Source: Streptomyces scabichelini (GTDB taxonomy: Bacteria; Actinomycetota; Actinomycetes; Streptomycetales; Streptomycetaceae). Taken from it: a DNA stretch of 55,322 nt. Numbering within the stretch: the stretch's first letter is position 1; the number at the start of each line of letters is the position of its first letter. Both the position numbers and the translations under genes were made by a program. Shown here in pieces: positions 15,139 to 23,687 of the stretch. The notes under the pieces were generated by a model, which was not told the origin of the DNA, did no database searches, and worked only from the letters and a program-made list of their open reading frames with translations. The stretch covers positions 1 to 55,322 of the forward strand of contig NZ_JAAKZY010000047.1 of assembly GCF_011045015.1 (NCBI RefSeq), given 5' to 3'.

Positions 15139-16284
15139 ATGGATGGCGGCGTGGTGACGCTGTTCCTGTGCGGCGATGTGATGCTCGGGCGCGGCGTCGA
15201 TCAGATCCTTCCGCATCCCGGCGATCCGGCCCTGCGGGAGGGCTACGTCGACGACGCCCGCTCCTACGTCGGGGTGGCGGAGGCCGTCAACGGCCCGATC
15301 CCCGCCCCTGTGGCCCCCTCCTGGGTCTGGGGCGACGCGCTTCGGGTGCTGAAGGAGGCGTCCCCGGATGCCCGGATCGTGAACCTGGAGACGGCCATCA
15401 CGCGCAGTGACGCCTTCGACGCCGGGAAGGCGATCCACTACCGGATGCACCCGGCCAACATGCCCGCCCTCACCGTGGCCAGGCCCGACGTCTGCGTCCT
15501 GGCCAACAACCATGTGCTGGACTTCGGCCACCCGGGTCTCGAGGAGACGCTCCATTCGCTGTACCGCGCGGGTCTGCGGGCGGTCGGAGCGGGGCGCAAC
15601 GCCGACGAGGCGCACGCGCCCGCGACGGTCACGGTCAGCCGCAGCGCACGTGTGCTGGTGTTCGCCCTCGGGATGGAGTCCAGCGGCATCCCGCCGGGCT
15701 GGGCGGCGACCGAGTACCTGCCCGGCGTGGCCTACGCCCCCGCGCCGACGGCCGCCGAGGCCGCCGCGACGGTCGAGCGCGTGCGGCAGACGAAGCTTCC
15801 GGGCGATATCGCGGTCGTCTCCGTGCACTGGGGTTCCAACTGGGGTTACCGCGTCTCCCGGGACCAGATCCGCTTCGCGCGCGCTCTGGTCGACGGCGGC
15901 GTCGACGTCGTGCACGGGCACTCCTCGCACCATCCCCGCCCCATCGAGGTGTACCGCGACCGGCTGATCCTCTACGGCTGCGGCGACTTCATCGACGACT
16001 ACGAGGGCATCCGGGGCTACGAGCGCTACCGCGACGACCTTCGCCTCGCCTACTTCGTCTCTGTGGAGGCGGACACCGGGCGGCTGGCCGGTGTCCGCAT
16101 GGTGCCGCTGCGGGTCCGGCGGATGCGGCTGGAGCCCGCCTCGGACGAGGACAGCGCATGGCTGCACGAGACACTCGACCGGATCAGCGCAGGGGTCCAC
16201 ATCACCCTGGACCCCGACGGCGCGTTCCGACTCCCGCGTCCGGCCGCCGCGCACGGAACCCGGGGGACGGAGACGGGCAGGTGA
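15139..16284 (+). CDS. CapA/PgsA-type metallophosphatase-fold protein
   Basis: 381 residues with no signal peptide. Motifs of the CapA family (PF09587): FLCGDVMLGRGVD, ARIVNLETAITRS, CVLANNHVLDFGHPG, VSVHWGSNWGY and VVHGHSSHHPRPIEVYRDRLILYGCGDFIDD. Members are calcineurin-like metallophosphatase relatives linked to poly-gamma-glutamate or capsule synthesis, although many actinobacterial ones have no known substrate. The metal-ligand residues (Asp, Asn-His, His, HGHSSH) are present. The stop overlaps the next gene's GTG (GTGA), so the two proteins are made together. No pgsB/pgsC partner is visible, so a poly-glutamate role is not supported. Confidence 0.88.
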   Translation: MDGGVVTLFLCGDVMLGRGVDQILPHPGDPALREGYVDDARSYVGVAEAVNGPIPAPVAPSWVWGDALRVLKEASPDARIVNLETAITRSDAFDAGKAIHYRMHPANMPALTVARPDVCVLANNHVLDFGHPGLEETLHSLYRAGLRAVGAGRNADEAHAPATVTVSRSARVLVFALGMESSGIPPGWAATEYLPGVAYAPAPTAAEAAATVERVRQTKLPGDIAVVSVHWGSNWGYRVSRDQIRFARALVDGGVDVVHGHSSHHPRPIEVYRDRLILYGCGDFIDDYEGIRGYERYRDDLRLAYFVSVEADTGRLAGVRMVPLRVRRMRLEPASDEDSAWLHETLDRISAGVHITLDPDGAFRLPRPAAAHGTRGTETGR

Positions 16285-16958
16285 ACCGTTGGCTGCGGCT
16301 GACCCTGCTCGGCGTGGGGGCGATGAACTCGCCGCGGTTCGCCCCGGCCGGTCTGCTGCTGCGGTGTGCCGGTCACCGTGTGGCCTTCGACGGCGGACCC
16401 GGGGCCGAACCACCGCCTGGGCGGCTCGCCGCCTGGCTCGTCACTGACGAGCAGGCGGAACTGCGGTCCGAACTGCGGCGGCGCGCGGCCGCGCAGGGCG
16501 TCCAGGTGCGGGCCGGTGACCTGGACCTCGGCGAGGTACGGGTGTGCTGCCGCCCGGTGGAGCACACGTCGCACCCCGCGTACGGCTATCGCATCGAGGC
16601 GGGCGGCCTGGTGGTGGTCTGGGCGCCGGAGTTCTGGGAGTTCCCGGGCTGGGCCGCGGAGGCGGACCTGATGTTCGCCGAGGCCGCGTCCTGGGACCGG
16701 CCGATACGGTTCCGGGGCGGCGTGGGCGGCCATATGTGCGTACGCGACGTCGCCGAGCAGGCCGCACGGCACGGGGTGCGGCGACTGGTGTACGCCCACA
16801 TCGGCCGGCCCACCATCCGGGCGATCGACGCCGGGTTGAAGCCTCCGACGGGCGAATGGGGCGTCGAAGGCCGCACCTACTCCTTGCGGTGGCACTCCTT
16901 GCGGTGGGAGGAGAGGGCCGCCGCCCACAGCATCGGGAGCCCTCGCCGCAGCCGATGA
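16281..16958 (+). CDS. MBL-fold metallohydrolase-like protein lacking the HxHxDH motif
   Basis: A 225-residue protein starting at the GTG that overlaps the capA stop. LTLLGVGAMNSPRFAPAGLLLR and VAFDGGPG resemble the first strands of RNase Z-like MBL proteins, and GGHMCVRDVAEQAARHGVRRLVYAHIGRPT resembles the later His-containing strands, but the canonical HxHxDH is absent (the equivalent place reads WLVTDEQAEL). It may therefore be a metal-poor or repurposed fold. Translational coupling to the CapA protein suggests the two act together. The fold assignment is moderate; function unknown. Confidence 0.75.
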   Translation: MNRWLRLTLLGVGAMNSPRFAPAGLLLRCAGHRVAFDGGPGAEPPPGRLAAWLVTDEQAELRSELRRRAAAQGVQVRAGDLDLGEVRVCCRPVEHTSHPAYGYRIEAGGLVVVWAPEFWEFPGWAAEADLMFAEAASWDRPIRFRGGVGGHMCVRDVAEQAARHGVRRLVYAHIGRPTIRAIDAGLKPPTGEWGVEGRTYSLRWHSLRWEERAAAHSIGSPRRSR

Positions 16959-17018
16959 CGCGCTCAGCCGTCGCCGATGACGCGCTCAGCCGTCGCGCCG
17001 ATGAAGGGCTCAGCCGTT
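16951..17018. repeat. Three tandem 22-bp repeats carrying stop codons of both convergent genes
   Basis: Two identical 22-bp units (16951-16972 and 16973-16994, beginning GCCGATGACGCG and ending CAGCCGTC) are followed by a diverged third unit at 16997-17018. Each contains TGA on the plus strand and TCA (a minus-strand stop) in equivalent places. The MBL-like gene stops in unit 1, and the TIGR03943 gene stops in unit 3. Confidence 0.9.
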
Positions 17019-17804
17019 CCCGCCGTCGTCGTACGGATCGCGCGGGGCCTGGACCGGTTTGGCCTCGGTGACGTTGATGAACGGGATGATGCCGTCGTTG
17101 ACGGGGTCCTTGGTCCGCTTGCCGGTGTAGGTGCCGGTGACTTCGAGCCAGGTGTCGGGTTGCAGGACGGGGGGAGTCCGGCCGGACAGGCCGATCTTGA
17201 CGGGCTGGCCGTCGGCGGCGCAGCAGTTGAGCGCGATGCGGACGAGGTACGGCGTGCCGCCGCGGTCGAGGGCGACGAAGCCGGTGACCTTGACCTGCCG
17301 GTCGCGGAGGGAGCGTCCCTGGTCGTAGGCCGCGCGGCCGGCGTAGTCGACGAGGCTCAGCCGCACGGGATCACCCGCGGGGAGATCGGGGAAGCCCCAG
17401 GGCTTTTGCAGGGCCGTGCCGGTGCGCATGGCGCTGTAGGAGCCCAGTGCGGGCGGGGCGACCAGGATGAGAGCGAGCAGGGGCAGGACGAGAAGCCAGG
17501 CGACGCGGGGTTCGCGGTGGGCATGACCGTGTCCCTCGTGGTGCTCGGACTCGGGCCGGTCCTCCTCGGCCTTCTCCTGAGCCGCGGCCTTCTCCTTGGC
17601 CGCGGGCTGCTCCTGAGCCGCGCGCGGCCGTCGCATTTCGTACCAGACGGTGGCGACGGCGGCGACGATCAGGACGATGCCGGCCGCGAGCAGCAACGGG
17701 CGCAGCCCGGCCTTGACGTACCGCAGGTAGAGGTCGGTGAAGCCGGCGTGCAGCAGTGACCCGCCGATGAGGAACAACACGGCCGCCTGTGCCTGCCGGC
17801 TCAC
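17010..17804 (-). CDS. TIGR03943-family membrane protein, partner of the upstream permease
   Basis: 264 residues. Two membrane segments (QAAVLFLIGGSLLHAGF and LLLAAGIVLIVAAVATVWY) are followed by an Ala/Glu/Lys-rich stretch and a His-rich segment at about 88-97 (HHEGHGHAH), a third hydrophobic segment (VAWLLVLPLLALILVAPPALG), then a soluble domain with VKVTGFVALDRGGTPYLVRIALNCCAADGQPVKIGLSG. This is the YcgQ-like TIGR03943 architecture; members pair with YcgR-like permeases and are often under zinc control. The His-rich loop and the Cys pair fit metal handling. The GTG at 17804 overlaps the permease stop (GTGA). Confidence 0.88.
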   Translation of the reverse strand: MSRQAQAAVLFLIGGSLLHAGFTDLYLRYVKAGLRPLLLAAGIVLIVAAVATVWYEMRRPRAAQEQPAAKEKAAAQEKAEEDRPESEHHEGHGHAHREPRVAWLLVLPLLALILVAPPALGSYSAMRTGTALQKPWGFPDLPAGDPVRLSLVDYAGRAAYDQGRSLRDRQVKVTGFVALDRGGTPYLVRIALNCCAADGQPVKIGLSGRTPPVLQPDTWLEVTGTYTGKRTKDPVNDGIIPFINVTEAKPVQAPRDPYDDGGNG

Positions 17805-18814
17805 AGCAGCACCGCCCCGACCAGGACCGACATCAGGATGCCCAGGGCGAAGGTGGCGGGGGCGAACCGCAGCGCGAACCCGCGGCCGAACGTGCCGGCC
17901 TGCATGGCGAACAGCTTCAGGTCGATCATCGGCCCGACCACGAGAAACGCGAGCCGGGAGGTGAGTGAGAACTGCGACAGGGACGCGGCCACGAACGCGT
18001 CGGCCTCGGAGCAGATCGACAACAGCACCGCGAGGACCGCCAGGGCGAGGACCGACAGCACAGGGTTGTCGGCCGCGGCCTGCAGCCAGCTTGCCGGTAC
18101 CACGGCTTTCAGGGTGGCCGCGGCCATCGCGCCGACGACGAGGAAGCCGCCCGCGTGCATCACGTCGTGCCGTACGGATCCCCAGAACGCCGCGCCCTTG
18201 CTGAGCCCGTCGGACGTCGGGCGGGCCGGCGGGCGCAGCCAGTCGGTACGGCCGAGGCGTTGCCACAACCAGCCCATCGCGCACGCCACCAGCAGACTCG
18301 CCACGAACCGGGCGAGGACCATCTCCGGCTTGCCGGGAAACGCGACGGCGGTGGCGGTCAGCACGATCGGGTTGATCGCCGGCGCGGACAGCAGGAACGC
18401 GAACGCCGCCGCGGGGGCGACGCCCCGGCGCACCAGCGCCCCGGCCACCGGCACGGAGGCGCACTCGCAGCCCGGCAGGACCGCCCCGCCCATCCCGGCG
18501 ACCGGCACGGCCAGGGCGGGCCGTTTCGGCAGCGCACGGGCGAAGAAGGAGGGCGGAACGAACACGGCGATGACCGCCGACAGCAGCACGCCGAGGACGA
18601 GGAAGGGCAGGGCCTGGACCATCACCGCGACGAACACCGTCATCCAGCTCTGCATCACCGGCGGCGACACGGCCTCGCGGATCGGCCCCTGCAGGGCCAC
18701 CACCACAAGCAGCAGCATGATCAGGACGAGGGACGAGTCGACCTGCCGCCATCCCTGCGGTTCGTCCGCGTCGCGCTGATCGCCCCGGGGCGGGGCTGCC
18801 TTGGTGATGGTCAC
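17801..18814 (-). CDS. Permease of the ArsP/YcgR (DUF318) family
   Basis: 337 residues, eight or more membrane helices. Family markers are the paired-cysteine motif GCECASVPVAGALVRRG (Cys116 and Cys118), SAPAINPIVLTATAVAF, and the second half repeat SICSEADAFVAASL. Members transport methylarsenite, or are thought to move zinc or other metals out of the cell. Together with the TIGR03943 partner this suggests a two-component export system rather than the single-gene arsenic type. GTG start at 18814 with GGAGGT upstream. Both genes form one operon on the minus strand. No arsR or arsenate reductase is nearby, so the substrate is open. Confidence 0.88.
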   Translation of the reverse strand: MTITKAAPPRGDQRDADEPQGWRQVDSSLVLIMLLLVVVALQGPIREAVSPPVMQSWMTVFVAVMVQALPFLVLGVLLSAVIAVFVPPSFFARALPKRPALAVPVAGMGGAVLPGCECASVPVAGALVRRGVAPAAAFAFLLSAPAINPIVLTATAVAFPGKPEMVLARFVASLLVACAMGWLWQRLGRTDWLRPPARPTSDGLSKGAAFWGSVRHDVMHAGGFLVVGAMAAATLKAVVPASWLQAAADNPVLSVLALAVLAVLLSICSEADAFVAASLSQFSLTSRLAFLVVGPMIDLKLFAMQAGTFGRGFALRFAPATFALGILMSVLVGAVLL

Positions 18815-18887
18815 GGGTGGGATACCTCCAGCGGGGAGGGGGTTCGCGGGCGGATTCCCCTCACCTCCAGTACGCCGATTCAGGCAC

Positions 18888-18911
18888 GGTTGCTCATCTT
18901 GTTCCTCAACC
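18888..18911. promoter_or_regulatory. Possible operator dyad upstream of the permease operon
   Basis: GGTTG (18888-18892) and CAACC (18907-18911) form a 24-bp interrupted dyad in an AT-richer patch about 75 bp upstream of the permease start. It does not look like the Zur consensus I know. Only five bases per arm match, so this is a weak call. Confidence 0.25.
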
Positions 18912-18962
18912 TACGTGTGCGGTGCGTCTCCCCATGCGGCGGCCTGCTCGTCATGAGGCGGC

Positions 18963-20486
18963 CTACTCGTCGGCCCCGGTGAGCGGTTCATCGGAGGGAG
19001 GGATGATCCTCGCTTCGAGGTTCGGTTCGGGCATATCCGGATCGAACGGGAACATGGGGCGGCGGATGCGGTGGTGGCCGAGCCGCGGAAGGTCCTGGTC
19101 GACACCGCCGGGCGTGAGCGCGAGCTGCCAGCCGACGGACATGTCGAACAATTCCGGCTCGAGGTAACCGATCTTGACGATGACGATGTCGGCGCCGCGC
19201 GGGTCGAGCGCGAGGCCCGTGAAGTCGTGCTCGTGGTGGTAGGGCTTGCGGAGTTTGGTGAGGATCGCGTACACGCTGCCGACCCGCAGGACGGCCTCGG
19301 TCCCGGCGTCGCGGTCGCCGTGCCGGACGGCATGGACGACACCCGTCATCGTCAGCGGCCTGGCGTGCCGGTCGTCGACCTCCGCACCGGCCGTGACCGT
19401 GACGGTCGCGCCGATGCCCGCCTTCTCCGCGGCCTCGACGGCGGCCGGACCGGGCACGGACGCGTAGATGACGACCGGTCCGTCCGGCCGCTGGAACTCC
19501 GGTCTGCCGAGGACCCGCCCGAGTCCCCACGTGACGTCGCCGGCACCGCCCGCGGTCGGGTTGTCGCCGGTGTCGCTGATGAAGTACGGCCGGGCGTCGG
19601 AGGCCAGGGCGTCGTCGAGGCATTCGTCCAGCGAGCCGGTCGGCGCGACGAACGCGAACTCGCGCCGCGCGTCCCAGAATCCGCGGGCCAGGCGTTCTGC
19701 GCCCGCGGCCACGGCGGGCTCCGACGGTCCGGTGACGACGACCGCGGCCCGGTTGCGCGGCTCGTCCGCCCAGGCGTACCCGACCCAGATCGCGGCGTCG
19801 ATGACGCCGTCCATGGTCTCCACCTCGTCGACCGCCGCGTAGACGCTCTTCGCGGGCTCGATGCGCGTCGAGGTCTGCTCGCCGGCCAGGAGCACGGGCA
19901 CCGGGACCCAGGCCTTCACCGGCCGGGGCGCACCGGTCGCGAGCAGGTCCACGAGGTTGCGCGCGGCCCGCTCTTTCGTCTCCATGTGGTCCTCGTGCGG
20001 AGCCATGCGGTAACAGGTGATCAGATCGCTCCGGTGGGCGAGTTCACGCGAGACGTTGCCGTGCAGGTCCATGGAGGTCGACACGATCACGTCCGGGCCG
20101 ATCGTCGCGCGTATGCGGTCCAGCAGGACCGCTTCGGCGTCGTCGATGCCCTCCACCGTCATGGCGCCGTGGATGTCGTACCAGAGGCCGTCGAGGTGGC
20201 CCATCGCCGCCAGCCGCTCGACGAGTTCGTCGGAGAGTTCGGCGTACGCGGCGGCCGTCACCGTGCCGCCCGGCAGCGCCTTGCCGACCAGTGCGCCACG
20301 CCATTCGGCGGCGGCCAGGAGCGGCGTTCCCGGCGCGAGGAACGGATAACGCGTCAACACGCTCTCGCCGCGCAGCGGATGGAAGGCGGGGGCCTCCGTC
20401 CGCGCGGGCGAGAACGTCGACGACTCGATGCCGAGCCCGGCGACGGCGATGACGGGACGGGCGACGGGGGTACGACCTTGTGGCAC
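18963..20486 (-). CDS. M81-family (MlrC/microcystinase C-like) metallopeptidase
   Basis: 507 residues, both halves of the family. The N-terminal domain contains GLGIESSTFSP, WYDIHGAMTVEG, VSTSMDLHGNVS (Asp140 and His142 as likely zinc ligands) and CYRMAPHEDH (His164). The C-terminal MlrC domain contains ISDTGDNPTAGGAGDVTWGL and a tail ending near RPMFPFDPDMPEP. MlrC cleaves linearised peptides containing unusual residues; most homologues hydrolyse unknown amide compounds. The GTG at 20486 has GGAGGAGA six bases upstream. It lies 34 bp downstream of the ROK repressor gene in the same direction and faces a divergent peptide-type ABC transporter, so it probably degrades the imported compound. 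Confidence 0.9.
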   Translation of the reverse strand: MPQGRTPVARPVIAVAGLGIESSTFSPARTEAPAFHPLRGESVLTRYPFLAPGTPLLAAAEWRGALVGKALPGGTVTAAAYAELSDELVERLAAMGHLDGLWYDIHGAMTVEGIDDAEAVLLDRIRATIGPDVIVSTSMDLHGNVSRELAHRSDLITCYRMAPHEDHMETKERAARNLVDLLATGAPRPVKAWVPVPVLLAGEQTSTRIEPAKSVYAAVDEVETMDGVIDAAIWVGYAWADEPRNRAAVVVTGPSEPAVAAGAERLARGFWDARREFAFVAPTGSLDECLDDALASDARPYFISDTGDNPTAGGAGDVTWGLGRVLGRPEFQRPDGPVVIYASVPGPAAVEAAEKAGIGATVTVTAGAEVDDRHARPLTMTGVVHAVRHGDRDAGTEAVLRVGSVYAILTKLRKPYHHEHDFTGLALDPRGADIVIVKIGYLEPELFDMSVGWQLALTPGGVDQDLPRLGHHRIRRPMFPFDPDMPEPNLEARIIPPSDEPLTGADE

Positions 20487-20520
20487 GGGTTCTCCTCCGG
20501 TTGCCGGTGACTGCGAAGTC

Positions 20521-21711
20521 CTACGGGTTGCCGGTGGCCGCCTGCAGGGCGTGCGACAGAGCCCGTTGCAGCGCGAACTGCCCCGCTCCGGCCAGCCCGG
20601 CGTCGGCACCGAGGCTCGTCCGCTCGATGGCCAGATGCTCGGTCACCAGCGGATGGCACCCTTCGTACAACTGACTTCGTACGGCGGCCACGAACGGTTC
20701 CAGCGTCGACAGCAGGCCCCCGAGGTACACGGCGTCGGGGTTGAAGAAGTTGACGTTCGCGGACAGCACCATGCCGAGATACCGGCCGGCCTGGCGTACG
20801 GCGCGCGTCGCCTCCGGGTCGGCGTCGGACGCCAGGCCCACGACGTCCTCGACCGACGCGACGTCGAGACCGCGCTCGCGCAGGATCCGCACCAGCGCCG
20901 CGCCCGAGGCGACCGTCTCCAGACAGCCGGTGTTGCCGCAGGAGCAGGGGATGTCGTGGCCCGCTTCGACCCGGGTGTGGGTGATCTCACCGGCGGCGCC
21001 GGTCCCACCGCGGTACAGCCGCCCGTCGGCGATGACGCCGGCACCGATCCCGGAACCCATCTTCACGGTGATCGACTGGCGGCGCTCGGCCGGCTGGACG
21101 CTGTGCTCGCCGACGGCCATGCAGTTGGCGTCGTTCTCGATCGCCGCCGGGACGCCGAACCGGTCCTCCAGCCAGGCCAGGACGGCGAACCTGTTCCAGC
21201 CGGGCATGCGCGCGGGCAGCGTCACCGTGCCCGACTCGACGTCGACCGGTCCGGGCAGGCAGAGGCCGACACCCCGCAGCAGATCCCGGCCGTGCCGCTC
21301 GGCAAGGCCTTCCAGCGTCTCGGCGAGTCCGGGGAGCGCCGCCTCCGGTCCCTGCGCCGTCGCGAACGGCACGGTCGAGACATCGGTGAGGCCGCCACCG
21401 GGCAGTACGACGCCGACGCGGGCGTGTCTGCCGCCCAGGTCGGCCGCGACCGCGAACCCCTCGGTCCCGCCCAGACGCAGGATCTTGCGCGGACGCCCTC
21501 CGGTGGACGAGCGCGTGCCCTGCTCCGCCACCAGCCCATGGGCCACGAGCTGACTCACCGTCAGCGAGATCGTGGACGGCGCGGCGCCGAGGAGGTCGGC
21601 CAGTTCGGTACGGGTGGCCGCCTGCCCCGAGGCGAGGAGTTCGAGGACACGCTCGGCCAGCGAGGAGACACCCGTGGCGCCCCTGCGGTGCGACGCGCTT
21701 TTTTCAGGCAT
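20521..21711 (-). CDS. ROK-family transcriptional repressor (NagC/XylR type)
   Basis: 396 residues. An N-terminal winged helix (VLELLASGQAATRTELADLLGAAPSTISLTVSQLVAHGLV, ending at STGGRPRKILRL) is joined to a ROK sugar-binding domain with VAADLGGRHARVGVVLPGG, AIENDANCMAVGE, MGSGIGAGVIADGRLYRGGTGAAGEITH and the zinc motif PCSCGNTGCLE. The normal three-Cys zinc site is intact here. Such proteins bind DNA until a sugar or sugar phosphate binds. It is divergent from the ABC transporter/ROK kinase operon with a repeat-rich AT patch between, which makes it the likely regulator of both sides. The ATG at 21711 has a modest SD (GGAAGT). Confidence 0.92.
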   Translation of the reverse strand: MPEKSASHRRGATGVSSLAERVLELLASGQAATRTELADLLGAAPSTISLTVSQLVAHGLVAEQGTRSSTGGRPRKILRLGGTEGFAVAADLGGRHARVGVVLPGGGLTDVSTVPFATAQGPEAALPGLAETLEGLAERHGRDLLRGVGLCLPGPVDVESGTVTLPARMPGWNRFAVLAWLEDRFGVPAAIENDANCMAVGEHSVQPAERRQSITVKMGSGIGAGVIADGRLYRGGTGAAGEITHTRVEAGHDIPCSCGNTGCLETVASGAALVRILRERGLDVASVEDVVGLASDADPEATRAVRQAGRYLGMVLSANVNFFNPDAVYLGGLLSTLEPFVAAVRSQLYEGCHPLVTEHLAIERTSLGADAGLAGAGQFALQRALSHALQAATGNP

Positions 21712-21773
21712 GGATGAAGTAACTTCCGACGCGGGTCCGGGGCGACGAGCGTACGACCCCGAAGCAGCCTCCC

Positions 21774-21827
21774 GACTTTTTCCAGAACAGCAGAAACAGA
21801 CTTTTTACAGCAACCATCCTGTTTCTT
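21774..21827. promoter_or_regulatory. Candidate ROK-repressor operators in the divergent promoter region
   Basis: An AT-rich island in otherwise GC-rich DNA holds two direct copies of GACTTTTT(C/A)CAG (21774-21785 and 21799-21810, 25 bp apart). It also holds an inverted pair, CAGAAACAG (21791-21799) and CTGTTTCT (21819-21826). The patch lies 62 bp from the repressor start and 60 bp from the lipoprotein start, the right position to control both. Confidence 0.55.
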
Positions 21828-21887
21828 CGGACAGTTGGGTCGTTGACTGGCCTCGCCCCACCACCTGAAGCCCCTTCGAGGAGAGCC

Positions 21888-23681
21888 ATGTCCCCTGCTC
21901 GCCCGAGACTCGTCGCCGGTGTTGCCGTCTCAGCGAGCGCGCTGCTGCTCGCGGGCTGCTCCGGGACGAGCGACACGCCGTCCGCGTCACGCGACTCCAT
22001 CAACTACGCGCTGCCCGCGAACTTCACCCCGAACTGGATCCTGCCGATCGGCACCGCGGCCCACCTCAACACCAACAACAGCTCCATCTCGGACAGCCTG
22101 TGGGAGCGGCTCGTCGCCTACGACGGCTCCACCGGAAAGATCGCCTGGAACAAGCAGGCCTCCATCGCCACCGACGCCGACTTCGCGTCCGACGGAAAGA
22201 GCGTCGACATCACGCTCGGCGACCGCAGTTGGAGCGACGGCAAGCCGGTCACCTCGCGCGACGTCGAGTTCTGGTTCAACCTCATCAAGGCGAACAAGGC
22301 GGAGTGGGCGCACTACAACCCCGGCAAGGCGCCGGACAACTGGAAGTCGTTCAAGGCCGTCGACGACCGCCACTTCACCATCACCTTCGACCAGACCTAC
22401 AACTCCCAGTGGATGCTCGCCAATCAGCTGAGCTTGATCACCCCGCTGCCCCAGCACGCGTGGGACAAGACCGGCGCGTCCGCGAAGGTGTCCGACGCCG
22501 ACCGTACGGCCGCGGGCGCCAAGCAGGTATGGACGTACCTCAACACGGCCGCGAAGAACATCTCCGGGTACGAGAAGAACACACTGTGGAAGACCATCAG
22601 CGGCCCCTACTCGGTCAAGTCCTTCTCGACGTCCGGCAAGGTCGCGCTCGCCGCCAACAAGAAGTACGACGGCGGTGAGAAGGCCAACATCGCGACCGTG
22701 AACCTCCTGCCGTTCACGACCGCGGACGCGGAGAAGAACGCGCTGCGCTCCGGCAGCGTCGACTACGGCTACATCGAGGCGACCGACCTCGACCAGAAGG
22801 AGCAGTTCACCGCGCGGGGCTACTCGGTGAAACCGTGGTCCGGCTGGGCGATCACGTACATGCCGTACAACTTCAACAACCCGGCCATGGGCGCCGTGTT
22901 CAAGCAGCTGTACGCCCGCCAGGCCATCCAGCGGTCGATCGACCAGACGAGCCTGGCGAAGGTCATCTTCAACGGCACCGCCATCGCCGGCTACGGCCCG
23001 ATCCCGCAGGGGCAGGCGTCAGACTTCGTGTCGCGGGAGCAGAAGGACAACCCGTATCCCTTCTCGACCTCGGCCGCCAAGTCGCTGCTGACGAGCCACG
23101 GTTGGACCGAGCAGGGCGGTGTCATGGTCTGTACGGAACCGGGAGGCGGCGACGGGCAGTGCGGTGAAGGCGTCGCCGAGGGAACGAAGTTCGAGATGGG
23201 GGTGCTGTCGCAGTCCGGCTCGACCGTCACCGACAACATGATGAGCGCGATCCAGTCCTCCCTCGCGAAGACCGGGATCAAGTTCTCGATCAAGACCGCG
23301 CCCGTCAACTCGGTCCTGTCCCAGACCCCGCAGTGCACGTCAGGCCAGTCGATCTGCAAGTGGCAGCTCTCCTTCTTCGGCACGGCCGGCAGCTGGTACT
23401 TCTCCGCCTTCCCGACCGGCGACTCGCTGTTCCAGACCAAGGGCGGCTCGAACTTCGGCAACTACTCGAACCCGGAGACCGACAAGCTCATCACCGCCTC
23501 CACGACGTCGACCTCGTCACAGGCCGTACAGGACTACAGCGCGGCTCTCGCCAAGGACCTGCCGGTCATCTGGCTCCCGGAGCCCGTCTACCAGATCTCG
23601 GTCATCAAGGAAGGCCTCGGCGGCTTCTCCCAGGACTCGCTCGCCAACTTCCACCCGGCGCAGTGGAAGTGGACCAGCTGA
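21888..23681 (+). CDS. Peptide-type ABC transporter substrate-binding lipoprotein
   Basis: 597 residues of the SBP_bac_5 (DppA/OppA) family. A lipoprotein signal ends at LLLAGC with Cys24 as the lipidated residue. The mature domain shows NYALPANFTPNWILPIGTAAHLNTNN, then ITLGDRSWSDGKPVTSRDVEFWFNL (the family signature region), and FNNPAMGAVFKQLYARQAIQRSIDQ. It captures peptides or peptide-like and glyco-conjugates outside the membrane and delivers them to the following permeases. The ATG at 21888 has GAGGAGAG upstream. It is first in an operon with tight spacing (6 bp to the next gene) controlled by the divergent AT-rich region. Confidence 0.92.
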   Translation: MSPARPRLVAGVAVSASALLLAGCSGTSDTPSASRDSINYALPANFTPNWILPIGTAAHLNTNNSSISDSLWERLVAYDGSTGKIAWNKQASIATDADFASDGKSVDITLGDRSWSDGKPVTSRDVEFWFNLIKANKAEWAHYNPGKAPDNWKSFKAVDDRHFTITFDQTYNSQWMLANQLSLITPLPQHAWDKTGASAKVSDADRTAAGAKQVWTYLNTAAKNISGYEKNTLWKTISGPYSVKSFSTSGKVALAANKKYDGGEKANIATVNLLPFTTADAEKNALRSGSVDYGYIEATDLDQKEQFTARGYSVKPWSGWAITYMPYNFNNPAMGAVFKQLYARQAIQRSIDQTSLAKVIFNGTAIAGYGPIPQGQASDFVSREQKDNPYPFSTSAAKSLLTSHGWTEQGGVMVCTEPGGGDGQCGEGVAEGTKFEMGVLSQSGSTVTDNMMSAIQSSLAKTGIKFSIKTAPVNSVLSQTPQCTSGQSICKWQLSFFGTAGSWYFSAFPTGDSLFQTKGGSNFGNYSNPETDKLITASTTSTSSQAVQDYSAALAKDLPVIWLPEPVYQISVIKEGLGGFSQDSLANFHPAQWKWTS

Positions 23682-23687
23682 CGGCGT

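Noticed and set aside
15139..16284. Poly-gamma-glutamate capsule synthesis role for the CapA protein
   Set aside because: No pgsB or pgsC homologue is present nearby and the protein lacks a signal peptide or anchor.
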